From Yoonia sp. (GTDB lineage Bacteria > Pseudomonadota > Alphaproteobacteria > Rhodobacterales > Rhodobacteraceae): a stretch of 64,000 nt of DNA. The notes below the pieces were generated by a model. The model was not told the origin of the DNA. It searched no databases and was given only the letters and a program-made list of their open reading frames with translations. Position 1 is the first letter of the stretch. Every line of letters starts with the position of its first letter. This document shows positions 47,320-56,817 of the stretch, piece by piece. Where the stretch lies: NCBI GenBank assembly GCA_023955335.1, contig JAGSGF010000007.1, forward strand, positions 29,746-93,745. The letters run 5' to 3'. Position numbers and translations under genes: made by a program.

Positions 47320-47922
47320 ATGACCTATACACTTGATCACATCGCTGTCGTCTGCGCTGATCTGTCCACTGGGGCGGATTGGCTGTCTGAAAAACTAGGT
47401 GTTCCGTTGCTGAACGGCGGCCAGCATGCGCGCTTTGGGACGCATAACAAACTGCTTGGATTGGCTGACGGGCTTTACCTTGAAGTGATCGCGCCTGACC
47501 CTGTCGCTCAAACCGAAGGGCCACGATGGTTCAACCTAGACCACGCCCCGACCACGCCGCGTTGGGGGAACTGGATTTGCCGTGCAGATGAGCCTAGCGC
47601 ACGCGTAGACCTCACTGGCCCTGCCATTGCGATGACGCGTGGGGATCTTCATTGGCAGATCACAGTGCCTGACGACGGTAGCCTGCCAATGGGCGGCGGG
47701 TTCCCAACATTGATCAAGTGGGGCGATGGCGCAGCGCATCCGGCAAATAACCTCCCCGTCAGCGGGTGCACCCTGACGCGGTGGGAAATCCAGCATCCGC
47801 AGGCGGACGCACTGCGCAAAATGTGCCCGATGAATGATCACCGTGTTGTGTTCACCAAGGCTGATGAGATCGGGTTTGCGGCCACGTTTGCGACACCAAA
47901 CGGCACCAAGGTTGTCGCATGA
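47320..47922 (+). CDS. VOC-family (glyoxalase-like) protein
   Basis: The protein has 200 residues from the ATG at 47320. The N-terminal MTYTLDHIAVVCADL has the metal-ligand-type His of the vicinal oxygen chelate fold, and YLEVIAPDP has a matching Glu. Substrate unknown. The stop overlaps the acetyltransferase start by four bases. It might be a methylmalonyl-CoA epimerase-like neighbour of the mutase, but length and sequence better fit the Glyoxalase_3-like group. Confidence 0.8.
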   Translation: MTYTLDHIAVVCADLSTGADWLSEKLGVPLLNGGQHARFGTHNKLLGLADGLYLEVIAPDPVAQTEGPRWFNLDHAPTTPRWGNWICRADEPSARVDLTGPAIAMTRGDLHWQITVPDDGSLPMGGGFPTLIKWGDGAAHPANNLPVSGCTLTRWEIQHPQADALRKMCPMNDHRVVFTKADEIGFAATFATPNGTKVVA

Positions 47923-48392
47923 TCCGGCCTGCCACCGGCCAAGATGCAGCGGGCATCGCAGATATTTGGAACCATGCCATCCGGCATACGACGATCACGT
48001 TTAATCCGGTCGAGAAAACACAAGCCGACGTTGCCAATCTTATCGGCCCCGACACGCCGTGCCTCGTTTTCACTGATGGCCCACGCGTGCTTGGGTTTGC
48101 GCGCTACAGTCAGTTTCGGGGCGGCGATGGATACCGGTTTAGCGTTGAACATACGATTATGTTGCACGGCGATGCGCGTGGCAAAGGCGCAGGGCGGGAA
48201 CTTATGGATGCGCTTTGCAAGATTGCCAAAGATAAGGGCAAACACACGATGTATGCGGGCGTTAGCGCCGAAAATCAGGGTGCCGTAGATTTTCACGCAA
48301 AGATGGGTTTCACCATCGCTGCTGTTCTGCCAGAGGTAGGGCACAAGTTCGGGCGTTGGCTCGATCTGGTGCTAATGCAAAAACGCCTGTAA
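47919..48392 (+). CDS. GNAT N-acetyltransferase (phosphinothricin acetyltransferase-like)
   Basis: A 157-residue GNAT enzyme using acetyl-CoA. The start MIRPATGQDAAGIADIWN, the acetyl-CoA loop DARGKGAGRELMDAL and the C-terminal KMGFTIAAVLPEVGHKFGRW are typical of the PAT/bar group. Such genes often act on amino acids or their analogues; the true substrate is unknown. It overlaps the VOC gene by four bases. Confidence 0.88.
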   Translation: MIRPATGQDAAGIADIWNHAIRHTTITFNPVEKTQADVANLIGPDTPCLVFTDGPRVLGFARYSQFRGGDGYRFSVEHTIMLHGDARGKGAGRELMDALCKIAKDKGKHTMYAGVSAENQGAVDFHAKMGFTIAAVLPEVGHKFGRWLDLVLMQKRL

Positions 48393-48410
48393 TGGGCTAG
48401 GGTGGTCAGC

Positions 48411-49094
48411 ATGTCACTTTGGACACGCATATCAGCAGCGATTTCCGCGCTTGCCAGCGGCGAAGGCCTGTCGGCTGTGTTCGACCAATTGCGCGCGCCG
48501 CCTGACAGGACTGTTGCCTTTACGATTGCTGTGATCGCGCTTGGGGCCAAGATGGCCAAAGCGGACGGCCAGGTGACCCGCGACGAAGTGACAGCCTTTC
48601 GCGAAGTGTTTAATATTCCGCCCGAAGACGAGGCAGGGGCCGCACGGCTGTTCAACCTCGCGCGCCAAGATATCGCAGGGTTCGAAGATTACGCAGCCCG
48701 TATCGGGGCAATGTACGCTGACGATCAAGCCCCGCTGTGCGATCTGATGGAAGGGTTGTTCCACATCGCGCTTGCGGACGGTGTTTATCACCCCAATGAG
48801 GACGAATTCCTGCACCGTGTGGCGGATATTTGGGGGTTTGATGAACGCCGTTTTGCCCGTATCCGCGCGCAGTTTGTGCCCGATGCGGAGCGTGACGCCT
48901 ATGACGTTATCGGGGTCGAACCGGATACGCCGATGGCTGATATTCGGGCTGCTTGGAAGGCACATGTGCGCAATAATCACCCTGATATGATGATCGCTCG
49001 TGGTGTCCCTGAAGAAGCGGTTAAGCTCGCTGAAAAGCGGATGGTCGCGATCAACAAGGCATGGGAGACGATCCAACTGGACCGCGCCTCATGA
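48411..49094 (+). CDS. TerB-domain protein with C-terminal J domain (DjlA-like)
   Basis: The protein has 227 residues from the ATG at 48411. The N-terminal TerB-like helical domain is at about residues 35-150 (IAVIALGAKMAKADGQVTRDE and FHIALADGVYHPNEDEFL, two acidic metal-type motifs). The J domain is at about 160-225, with the HPD motif in RNNHPDMM. The order matches DjlA-type co-chaperones that stimulate DnaK, but it lacks the N-terminal membrane helix of E. coli DjlA. It overlaps the next gene. Confidence 0.88.
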   Translation: MSLWTRISAAISALASGEGLSAVFDQLRAPPDRTVAFTIAVIALGAKMAKADGQVTRDEVTAFREVFNIPPEDEAGAARLFNLARQDIAGFEDYAARIGAMYADDQAPLCDLMEGLFHIALADGVYHPNEDEFLHRVADIWGFDERRFARIRAQFVPDAERDAYDVIGVEPDTPMADIRAAWKAHVRNNHPDMMIARGVPEEAVKLAEKRMVAINKAWETIQLDRAS

Positions 49095-50113
49095 GGATTG
49101 GCACCTACAATGTAGAATGGTTTGATCGGCTGTTTGATAACAACGGTGACTTGATTGACGATAGCAGTTGGTCATCGCGGTGGGAGATTACCAAGGCAGA
49201 ACAGACGGCAGCTTTAGGTCATGTTTTCAGCGCGATGGACCTTGATGCTGTTATGGTGATTGAGGCGCCTGACAGCAGCCGGAAACGCGACGGGGCGCTT
49301 GCGCTTGAGAACTTCGCGGCGCGGTTCAATCTGCGTGCCCGCAAGGCTGTGGTGGGGTTCGAGAACGACACGCAGCAGGAAATTACGCTGCTTTATGACC
49401 CTGATATTGTGTCGGCGCTGCATGACCCATTGGGTGAGCCGACGGGCAAAAGGGGGAGCAGCCAAGCGCCGCGTTTCGACGGCGTATTTCGTATCGACGT
49501 GAACACTGACGCGGCGCCAGACCTGATTACCTGGAGCAAACCGCCGCTTGAAGTGGCCCTTAAGATCCCAACAGGCCGTATCATCCGGCTTATCGGTGTG
49601 CATGCAAAATCCAAGGCCCCGTATGGCGCCAAAAACGATGCAGAAGCCGCACGGATGTCGATTGAAAACCGCCGCAAACAATTGGCCCAATGCATCTGGT
49701 TGCGCGAACGTGTGGACACGCATTTGGCCGCAGGCGACGATCTGATCGTGCTTGGGGATTTCAACGATGGACCGGGATTGGATGAGTACGAAAAACTATT
49801 CGGGCGCTCTGGTGTTGAAATTGTCTTGGGCGAAGACCATGCCCTGCGTATGTTTGACCCGCACGCCCGCATAGCGCTTGGTCAGCGAATTGGTGCCATG
49901 CCGTCCACATCGCGTTTCAAGCTTCGCGAGGGTCCGTACCTGCAAGCGCTGCTTGACTACATCATGGTATCGCCGCGTCTGCGCGATCTTGGGCCTGACT
50001 GGCAAATCTGGCACCCGTTTGATCACCCCGACTGCTATGGCGATCTTCCCCTGCGCGAGGCGTTGCTGACAGCCTCCGATCACTTTCCTGTGGTCATGAA
50101 ATTGCCGGTCTAA
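49091..50113 (+). CDS. Endonuclease/exonuclease/phosphatase-family protein
   Basis: The protein has 340 residues from the ATG at 49091, which overlaps the previous stop. EEP fold motifs: IGTYNVEWFDR, GVHAKSKAPYG, VLGDFNDGPG and the catalytic ASDHFPVVM at the C-terminus. It has no signal peptide. Nuclease or phosphatase activity cannot be told apart by sequence. Confidence 0.85.
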   Translation: MRIGTYNVEWFDRLFDNNGDLIDDSSWSSRWEITKAEQTAALGHVFSAMDLDAVMVIEAPDSSRKRDGALALENFAARFNLRARKAVVGFENDTQQEITLLYDPDIVSALHDPLGEPTGKRGSSQAPRFDGVFRIDVNTDAAPDLITWSKPPLEVALKIPTGRIIRLIGVHAKSKAPYGAKNDAEAARMSIENRRKQLAQCIWLRERVDTHLAAGDDLIVLGDFNDGPGLDEYEKLFGRSGVEIVLGEDHALRMFDPHARIALGQRIGAMPSTSRFKLREGPYLQALLDYIMVSPRLRDLGPDWQIWHPFDHPDCYGDLPLREALLTASDHFPVVMKLPV

Positions 50114-50149
50114 TTTGGCAAACCGACATGGCGTCCCTATATAAGGGCG

Positions 50150-50506
50150 ATGAAACAGATCATCACAGCGACATTCATCGCGGCAATGGCCGTATCCCCG
50201 CTTGCTGCCCAAGAGGCAGAAGAGCCATCCGTGTCTGAAGGGTTCAGCCTGATGGAAGAAGGGGCCAAGCAGCTATTGCGCGGCCTGATGAACGACATGG
50301 AGCCGGTGCTTGATGACATGGGCGAGGCCATGACCCAATTGGGCGCCGAGATGGGCCCTGCGTTCACTAAGCTGTTGTCTCAGATCGATGACATGCGCAA
50401 TTACGACGCGCCAGAGATCCTGCCAAACGGCGACATCATCATGCGCCGCCGCGATGACGCGCCGATCTATGACCCGGACCCTGAAACAGGTGAAGTCGAC
50501 CTTTAA
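50150..50506 (+). CDS. Small exported protein (often mislabelled AAA+ ATPase)
   Basis: A 118-residue protein with a signal peptide (MKQIITATFIAAMAVSPLAAQ) and a helical, acidic, Met-rich mature part ending in DPDPETGEVDL. It has no Walker motifs, so the ATPase label sometimes given to this family is wrong. It is probably periplasmic; function unknown. It overlaps the convergent ppx gene by four bases. Confidence 0.8.
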   Translation: MKQIITATFIAAMAVSPLAAQEAEEPSVSEGFSLMEEGAKQLLRGLMNDMEPVLDDMGEAMTQLGAEMGPAFTKLLSQIDDMRNYDAPEILPNGDIIMRRRDDAPIYDPDPETGEVDL

Positions 50507-52035
50507 GTCGTCTTGGCGAACCGGACCTTGGATGTGGCATTTAGCGCGGTGGTCAGTGATGTAAGCCGTGCGTCGGCGACTTCGCCAAACAATGGTCGCG
50601 CCTCGGGGGCAAGTATAAGCGTCAGTTCGCGTTTCTTTGGTTTCCATCTCAGCTTGCCGGGTGCGCGATCAGCATCAAGCCAAAGCATCGCGCCCAAACG
50701 CATGGCCTTGCCCAACACTTCAGCGTCTTTGATTTGTTCCGCGCTGAGCATTTCGAACAGCGGATCAAACCGCGTGCCGTCGCGTTTGTTGGTGTAGCGG
50801 TTCATCAACGCCAGCCCCAAAAATACACGTTCAGAATGCTTGAGCCCGCCCAAATTGGCGCGGGTTGCGTTATCAAATACGACCTCGCCACGGTAATCGG
50901 GATGCGCGCGCCAGCTGACGTCATGGAGCAAAGTCGCGGCCTTAATGATCCGTTTGCGCTGCCAATTGGTGCGCGGGAACAGCGGCATCACAAAATTATA
51001 TAGCAGACGACCAAAGCCGGGCAGACGGGCATCTTTGCTTTCAGCAAAACGGCAGGCCTCGACCAGCGGGTCGCGATTGCGTAGCTCGTCAGGCATCTGT
51101 TCGTACAGCATGCCTTCGCGGATGCCGTATGACGAAACCGCGACATCTTTGGGCTTGAACTTGCGCATCAATTCTTTGAGCACGATGCTGGCTTGCGGAA
51201 CCAGCGACATGCGGCTGTCCGAAATCCCGCAGCGCTGGCGTAGTTCGGTGGGATCGCACGCCGCGATGTAATCTGCCGTTTTGCTGATCTGGCGGGCTGT
51301 CATCCGGTACTCATGCAACACGGTAAGAGGATAGCCGCGCCTGTCCATATCGATCCGCGCAATCGCGCGCCAAGAGCCGCCAACAAGAAAGAGGCGCATC
51401 TTGGTTTCGCGGCCCATCTGTTCGTGCAGTGCGTTCATGGTTTCGCGGACATAGGCCTTTATGGCCTTTTTGCCGCCCTTGATTTCGCGCAGCTTAAGCG
51501 GACCAAGCGCGGACGTGACGCGTGTGCCGACTTCGCCATCTGCCAGATCGGCCAGTTCCATCGACGATCCGCCGATGTCGCAAACCAGACCGTAAGATTT
51601 CGGCCACCCAAGCAACACACCTTGGGCGGACAGGCGCGCCTCTTCGCGGCCGTCGATGATCCAGATTTTGATGCCGGTTTTGGCCAAAACTTCATCACGG
51701 AACTCTTGGCCGTCAGACGCCTCGCGGACGGCTGCCGTCGCCACCGCTGTTACCGGTGTGATGCGCATGCCTTTGGCCAATGCCGCAAAGCGGTGGATCG
51801 CAGATAATGCTCGGACGCGGCCCTGTGGGTTAAGATGGCCAGTTTCCGACAAGCCAGCCCCCAAGGCACACATGATTTTCTCGTTGTAGAAATAAGCAGG
51901 CGACCGGGCGGCCCCATCAAATACCACCATGCGGACAGAGTTTGATCCGACGTCGATCACGCCAACGCGGCCCAAACCCATTGCGGCGGCGTCTTCAAAT
52001 AAGGGGCGGCCAAAGCCTTGCCATTCGTCGTTCAT
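50503..52035 (-). CDS. ppx: Exopolyphosphatase, Ppx/GppA family
   Basis: A 510-residue enzyme of the actin-like Ppx/GppA family that degrades polyphosphate or pppGpp. Motifs: GVIDVGSNSVRMVVFDG (phosphate 1), CDIGGSSMELADL (phosphate 2), and an HD-like C-terminal region with LLHDVSWRAHPDYRG. It starts ten bases after ppk, so the synthase and hydrolase are in one unit. Confidence 0.92.
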   Translation of the reverse strand: MNDEWQGFGRPLFEDAAAMGLGRVGVIDVGSNSVRMVVFDGAARSPAYFYNEKIMCALGAGLSETGHLNPQGRVRALSAIHRFAALAKGMRITPVTAVATAAVREASDGQEFRDEVLAKTGIKIWIIDGREEARLSAQGVLLGWPKSYGLVCDIGGSSMELADLADGEVGTRVTSALGPLKLREIKGGKKAIKAYVRETMNALHEQMGRETKMRLFLVGGSWRAIARIDMDRRGYPLTVLHEYRMTARQISKTADYIAACDPTELRQRCGISDSRMSLVPQASIVLKELMRKFKPKDVAVSSYGIREGMLYEQMPDELRNRDPLVEACRFAESKDARLPGFGRLLYNFVMPLFPRTNWQRKRIIKAATLLHDVSWRAHPDYRGEVVFDNATRANLGGLKHSERVFLGLALMNRYTNKRDGTRFDPLFEMLSAEQIKDAEVLGKAMRLGAMLWLDADRAPGKLRWKPKKRELTLILAPEARPLFGEVADARLTSLTTALNATSKVRFAKTT

Positions 52036-52045
52036 GGGCGTGTTC

Positions 52046-54214
52046 TCAGTCTTCTGTGTGTGTCAATTGCGGCACGTCAGACGCGCCTGCGGATCCGCGC
52101 CCTGACAGCGACGGGTTTTCCATGAAAAAGCGGTGGCAGTTGAACGCGAACTTGTCGTCTGGCACCGGCTCGCGGGTAAATGTACCGTCTGCGGACATGA
52201 CCCAGCTTTGCGCCACGTCGGCCATATTGGCGGCCATGACTTGGCTGACGATTTGGGCTTTGACCGTTTGGTTCCCGATTTCGATCAAGGTCTCTACGCG
52301 GCGGTTCAGGTTCCGGCCCATCCAGTCAGCCGAGCTGATATATACCTTGGCCTTTTTGCTGGGCAGGGGTTTTCCGTTGGCGAAGCACACGATGCGGCTA
52401 TGTTCCAAGAACCGACCGACGATTGATTTCACGCGGATATTCTCGGATAAGCCCAACACGCCTGGGCGCAACCCACAGATACCGCGCACGATCAAATCGA
52501 TCTTCACGCCTGCCTTGGACGCCGCATAAAGCGCGTCGATCACGTCTTCTTCGACGAGTGAATTCATCTTTGCCCAAATGGACGCAGGCTTGCCGGCGGT
52601 TGCATTTTCGGCCTCGGCTGCAATGCGAGCCAGCAAAGTTTCTTTGAGATCAATCGGCGCGATGGCAAGGTTTTCCAAGCTGTCAGGTTGGGCATAGCCG
52701 GACAGGTAGTTGAACACTTTGGTTGCATCGCGGCCCAGTTTCGCATCGCATGTGAAAAGTGATAAATCGGTATAAACCCGCGCTGTAATCGGGTGATAGT
52801 TACCGGTGCCAAAGTGGGTGTATGTCACCAGCTTTTCGCCCTCACGGCGGACCACAATACTGATTTTTGCGTGGGTTTTGTAGTTCAGGAACCCATAAAC
52901 CACATGGGCACCCGCGCGTTCCAGTCGGCGAGACTGGCGGATGTTTGCGGCCTCGTCAAAGCGGGCCTTGAGCTCAATCAGGGCTGTGACGGACTTACCA
53001 TCTTCGGCGGCCTCGCAAAGGGCCTCCACAATGGGGGATCTTTTAGATGTGCGGTACAACGTCTGCTTGATCGCGACCACATTGGGGTCACGCGCCGCTT
53101 GGGTCAAAAACCGAACCACCATATCAAATGTTTCATAAGGATGGTGGAGCAGCATGTCTTTCTGGCGGATCGCGGCGAACATATCGCCTTCAAAATCTTG
53201 CACCCGTTCGGGAACGCGCGGCGTGAATGGGGGCCAAAGCAAGTCGGGACGTTCGTCCAGCACCAGTTCACCCAAATCGGCAACCCCGATCAACCCGTCG
53301 ACCTCGACCACTGCGTCGTCAGTGACGTGTAATTCGTTCATGATCATACTGCGCAACGAGTCCGGCGCATTCGCAGAAATTTTGAGACGAACAACCTCTC
53401 CGCGGCGGCGCCGTTTGAGGGCCACTTCAAATTCACGAACGAGGTCTTCAGCTTCTTCTTCGACCTCTAGATCACTGTCGCGCAGAACTTTGAACGCGCA
53501 GTTACCTTTGACTTCATAGCCCGGAAACAGCCGGCTGACGTGCAACAGCAACAGTTCTTCGAGCGGCAAAAACCGGTGGCCATCATCCGACGGCAAGCAG
53601 ATAAAGCGGTCAATTTGAGCAGGGACAGGCAGCAATGCACGCAGGCTCCGTTTGCCATTTATCTTGGATAACTGCAGGGCAAGCGCGAACCCTTCGTTGG
53701 GCAAAAATGGGAACGGATGCGCGGGGTCAATGGCCAAAGGCGACAAGACCGGAAACACTTGATCAAGGAAAAACCCATCAAGGAAAACTTGATCATCATC
53801 GGTCAGATTTTCGCGGGTAAGCAGGTGGATATTCTTGTCCGCCATCTGGGCATTCAACGCGATGAACACGGCCTGTTGCCGCTGCATCAATTTGCGGGCG
53901 TTGGCGTTGATTTGGACCAATTGCTCGGCGGCTGTCAGCCCATCGATGGACGGGGTCACATTGCCAGCCAGCGCCAACTCACGCAGGCCAGCGACGCGCA
54001 CTGTGTAGAATTCATCCAGATTGGTGGCGGAAATGGACAGAAATCGCAGTCGTTCCAACAAAGGTACACGCGGGTTTTCGGCCTCTTCCAACACGCGCCA
54101 ATTAAAGCGCAGCCAGCTAAGCTCGCGGTTCACGAACCGCGCCGGAGATGTCAGATTAATGTCCAGCGCGGTGGGCGCGGGAATTGGGCTTTCTAGAAAA
54201 TTCGCTTGCATCAT
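52046..54214 (-). CDS. ppk1: Polyphosphate kinase 1
   Basis: Makes polyphosphate from ATP. 722 residues with the PPK N-domain (RFVNRELSWLRFNWRVLEEA), middle domain, and two C-terminal phospholipase-D-like domains. The autophosphorylated His lies in THFGTGNYHP. Length is normal. The gene stands between hda and ppx on the same strand. Confidence 0.96.
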   Translation of the reverse strand: MMQANFLESPIPAPTALDINLTSPARFVNRELSWLRFNWRVLEEAENPRVPLLERLRFLSISATNLDEFYTVRVAGLRELALAGNVTPSIDGLTAAEQLVQINANARKLMQRQQAVFIALNAQMADKNIHLLTRENLTDDDQVFLDGFFLDQVFPVLSPLAIDPAHPFPFLPNEGFALALQLSKINGKRSLRALLPVPAQIDRFICLPSDDGHRFLPLEELLLLHVSRLFPGYEVKGNCAFKVLRDSDLEVEEEAEDLVREFEVALKRRRRGEVVRLKISANAPDSLRSMIMNELHVTDDAVVEVDGLIGVADLGELVLDERPDLLWPPFTPRVPERVQDFEGDMFAAIRQKDMLLHHPYETFDMVVRFLTQAARDPNVVAIKQTLYRTSKRSPIVEALCEAAEDGKSVTALIELKARFDEAANIRQSRRLERAGAHVVYGFLNYKTHAKISIVVRREGEKLVTYTHFGTGNYHPITARVYTDLSLFTCDAKLGRDATKVFNYLSGYAQPDSLENLAIAPIDLKETLLARIAAEAENATAGKPASIWAKMNSLVEEDVIDALYAASKAGVKIDLIVRGICGLRPGVLGLSENIRVKSIVGRFLEHSRIVCFANGKPLPSKKAKVYISSADWMGRNLNRRVETLIEIGNQTVKAQIVSQVMAANMADVAQSWVMSADGTFTREPVPDDKFAFNCHRFFMENPSLSGRGSAGASDVPQLTHTED

Positions 54215-54253
54215 AACGCCTTATGCTACGCAACTGTCGCAGAATTGTGACGA

Positions 54254-54919
54254 CTATCGCGCGTCTTGGTCCATGTTGTCCAGCAGAGACGCCGCCAAGG
54301 CCCGTCCAACGGGGCGCCCTTGTGCAAGGCTTTGCGCATCAAGGCGCGCGACAATGTCTGCTGCGGCACAAAATGACCGTTCAATCCGTGGCACAAGATA
54401 CGCCACAAGGGCCGGCGGCGGCATGATTTGGCGATCGGCCATCAGCTTCATCATGAGGGCGCTAAGCAGGGCATCATCGGGGTCGTCGATAGCGGTTAAG
54501 GCGGTGCCTTGCATCCGGCTTTTGAGGTCGGGCAGGGTCAGCCCCCAATCACGCGGCGCTGTCTGTGCGGTCATCATCAGGTAGCCACCTGAGTGGCGCA
54601 AATGGTTGTGCAGATGGAACATGGCCTCCTGATCTGTGCTTGGCAGTTGGTCCATGTCTTCGACGATTACCGATCCATCAGGCAGCTCGGTCGGCAAGGC
54701 TGTCGCATGATAGATCGCTGCGTCAAGCTGCCCTTGGGCCACACGGCACAGATGGCTTTTACCGCTGCCAGACGGTCCGGTGACAATCAGTTTGCGTTCT
54801 GGCCAATTGGTCGCGGACCCAACCATCGCATAGGCCTGCGCATTGGCGTCTGAAACAAAGAAATCATCCGCTCCAAGGGCCACGCCCACGGGCCAATCAA
54901 ATGTCAGTTGGGTGTTCAT
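54254..54919 (-). CDS. hda: DnaA-like regulatory ATPase, Hda family
   Basis: A 221-residue short DnaA-like AAA+ protein that, with the sliding clamp, inactivates DnaA-ATP and limits replication initiation. The N-terminal MNTQLTFDWP contains a clamp-binding-type QLxxF motif at residues 4-8. Walker A is GPSGSGKSHL and Walker B VIVEDMD. There is no DnaA domain IV, which excludes DnaA itself. It lies 39 bases before ppk1. Confidence 0.9.
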   Translation of the reverse strand: MNTQLTFDWPVGVALGADDFFVSDANAQAYAMVGSATNWPERKLIVTGPSGSGKSHLCRVAQGQLDAAIYHATALPTELPDGSVIVEDMDQLPSTDQEAMFHLHNHLRHSGGYLMMTAQTAPRDWGLTLPDLKSRMQGTALTAIDDPDDALLSALMMKLMADRQIMPPPALVAYLVPRIERSFCAAADIVARLDAQSLAQGRPVGRALAASLLDNMDQDAR

Positions 54920-54923
54920 GGGA

Positions 54924-55979
54924 TTAGTCCTGTTCGCCCCGATACAGGACGCTGCCCTTGTATTGCTCTATGCCGTAGCGGGCGAAAACCCCGATCATGG
55001 CCGCAACAGGGACGGCAACGAGCATGCCGACAAAACCAAACAGTGACCCGAAAACAGATAGCGCGAACAGCAACCATACCGGATGCAAACCGACTGAATT
55101 GCCCACCAGCTTGGGCGTTAGGATGTTCCCCTCAAGGAACTGGCCGACCATGAATATGCCGCCAATGATGCCGATTGACACCCAGTCGCCCCAAAACTGG
55201 AACAGCGCCAGCCCTATCGCCAAAATGCCTCCGATGAGTGCACCGACGTAGGGAATGAACGAAATCAGGCCAGCGATAAACCCGATGACCAGCCCAAAAT
55301 TCAGCCCTGCGAGCATCAATGCAATTGCGTAAAACGCGCCGAGGATAAGGCAAACGGTCCCCTGTCCACGGATAAACGACGACAGCGTGTTATCGACCTG
55401 AGACGCCAATAGGCGCACGACAGGAAGGTGATCGCGTGGCAACATATCGTCGATCTTTGTTGTCATTTTGTCCCAGTCGAGCAGCAGGTAAAACGCAACT
55501 ACAGGCACGACGACCAGTAAGATCAGCACGTTGATCAAGCCCAAAGCGGATGACAGTAAGCCATTTATCAGTTCGCCACCTTTGGACTGAACCGTCTCAC
55601 CGATGGAAATCAGTTGCTGCCTGATGGTGCTACTTTCATCCATCAGTTCAGGGAACTGGCCGGTCAGTGCAGTCTGTAGACGGTTAAACAGGTCAGGGGC
55701 TGTTTCGACTAATTGCGCCGTTTGTTGAACAAGCGCTGGAATGACGAGCAAGAACAACAAGATAAACGTAAGTATAGCGACCAAGGTGATCACAGCGACC
55801 GCTGCGACACGGCTAAGGCCCCATCGCTCTAAACGGTCCGCAATTGGATCAAGGAAATATGCAATCGCGCCGCCCAGGATGAATGGCAAAATCACATCGC
55901 CCAATTGCCAAAGCAGAAAAAGGATCACGGCAATCGCGATACCCCAATATTTGGCTTGGTCTTTAATAGGTAACGCCAT
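54924..55979 (-). CDS. AI-2E/PerM-family transporter
   Basis: A 351-residue inner membrane protein with about seven hydrophobic segments. The family pattern GLISFIPYVGALIGGILAIGLALFQ lies in the C-terminal half, after the usual soluble amphipathic region (about 80-160). Substrate is uncertain: members export autoinducer-2 or act as ion antiporters. It ends four bases before hda, so it heads the hda-ppk1-ppx unit. Confidence 0.9.
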   Translation of the reverse strand: MALPIKDQAKYWGIAIAVILFLLWQLGDVILPFILGGAIAYFLDPIADRLERWGLSRVAAVAVITLVAILTFILLFLLVIPALVQQTAQLVETAPDLFNRLQTALTGQFPELMDESSTIRQQLISIGETVQSKGGELINGLLSSALGLINVLILLVVVPVVAFYLLLDWDKMTTKIDDMLPRDHLPVVRLLASQVDNTLSSFIRGQGTVCLILGAFYAIALMLAGLNFGLVIGFIAGLISFIPYVGALIGGILAIGLALFQFWGDWVSIGIIGGIFMVGQFLEGNILTPKLVGNSVGLHPVWLLFALSVFGSLFGFVGMLVAVPVAAMIGVFARYGIEQYKGSVLYRGEQD

Positions 55980-56079
55980 CTGCTGCAGTCCTTCGTGTTC
56001 AGGTTACACAACAAATGCGGCAAATGGCGTTGGTCTTCAAGGGTGGGCGGCGCTAATCATGCGCTGCCCGATCTTTGGC

Positions 56080-56604
56080 TTATTCGCAAACAGGCGCTGT
56101 GCCCGGCAGCAAGACTTTGTCGATCACGTGGATCACGCCGTTTGATGCCTCGATGTCGGCGATGACGACTGTCGCGATCTCGTCTGTGCCGTCGGCGATT
56201 GTGACGCCCATGTCAGATGTAATGCAGATGCTGCTGTCGGCCATGACAGTGCCCACAAGGGATGACCCCGCGGCCAAATCGGTGGACATTACGGCACCAG
56301 ATACCACGTGATATGTCAGAATATCGGTCAATTGACCCATGTTTTCTTCCATCAAGAGTGTTTCAACGGTGCCCTCTGGCAGGGCTGCGAATGCATCATT
56401 CAGGGGGGCGAACACAGTGAACGGGCCTTCGCCGGACAGCGTTTCGACCAGACCTGCGGCTGTGACCGCAGCAACAAGCGTCGAGAAACGCTCGTCACCT
56501 GCTGCGATGTCTACGATTGTTTGGGAGTGACCGCCTGCATTGGCCGCGCCGCCAAGGGTCAGCATGACAGCAGTTGCAGATGCGAATGTCTTTAGGTTGA
56601 TCAT
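56080..56604 (-). CDS. Fasciclin (FAS1) domain secreted protein
   Basis: A 174-residue exported protein. The signal is MINLKTFASATAVMLTLGGAANA, followed by one FAS1 domain (about residues 30-172) with FSTLVAAVTAAGLVETLSGEGPFTVFAP, LTYHVVSG and NGVIHVIDKVLLP. FAS1 proteins mediate adhesion or interact with matrix. It stands alone, divergent from proS. Confidence 0.95.
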   Translation of the reverse strand: MINLKTFASATAVMLTLGGAANAGGHSQTIVDIAAGDERFSTLVAAVTAAGLVETLSGEGPFTVFAPLNDAFAALPEGTVETLLMEENMGQLTDILTYHVVSGAVMSTDLAAGSSLVGTVMADSSICITSDMGVTIADGTDEIATVVIADIEASNGVIHVIDKVLLPGTAPVCE

Positions 56605-56817
56605 TTGATAAATCCTTTGTCAGAGTGGTAAGCATCGTTGCTTATGGTCTTTCTACGTGGGGTTGGGCGCGGTGGATGACTGCAATGACGGACATGTTAG
56701 ATGCGTGAAATCTTTGATCCAAAACGCGGTGTGGATCGTTTCAAGCGCTTGCCACCGCGCGCACGCCCCCCTAAACCTGTGACAACTCTGTCATTTTGCC
56801 AAAAGGCCCCTGATCCC

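Noticed and set aside
56701..56817. Longer start for proS
   Set aside because: The extra 39 residues are basic and Pro-rich, outside the family. [10 protein letters not shown] is the normal start.
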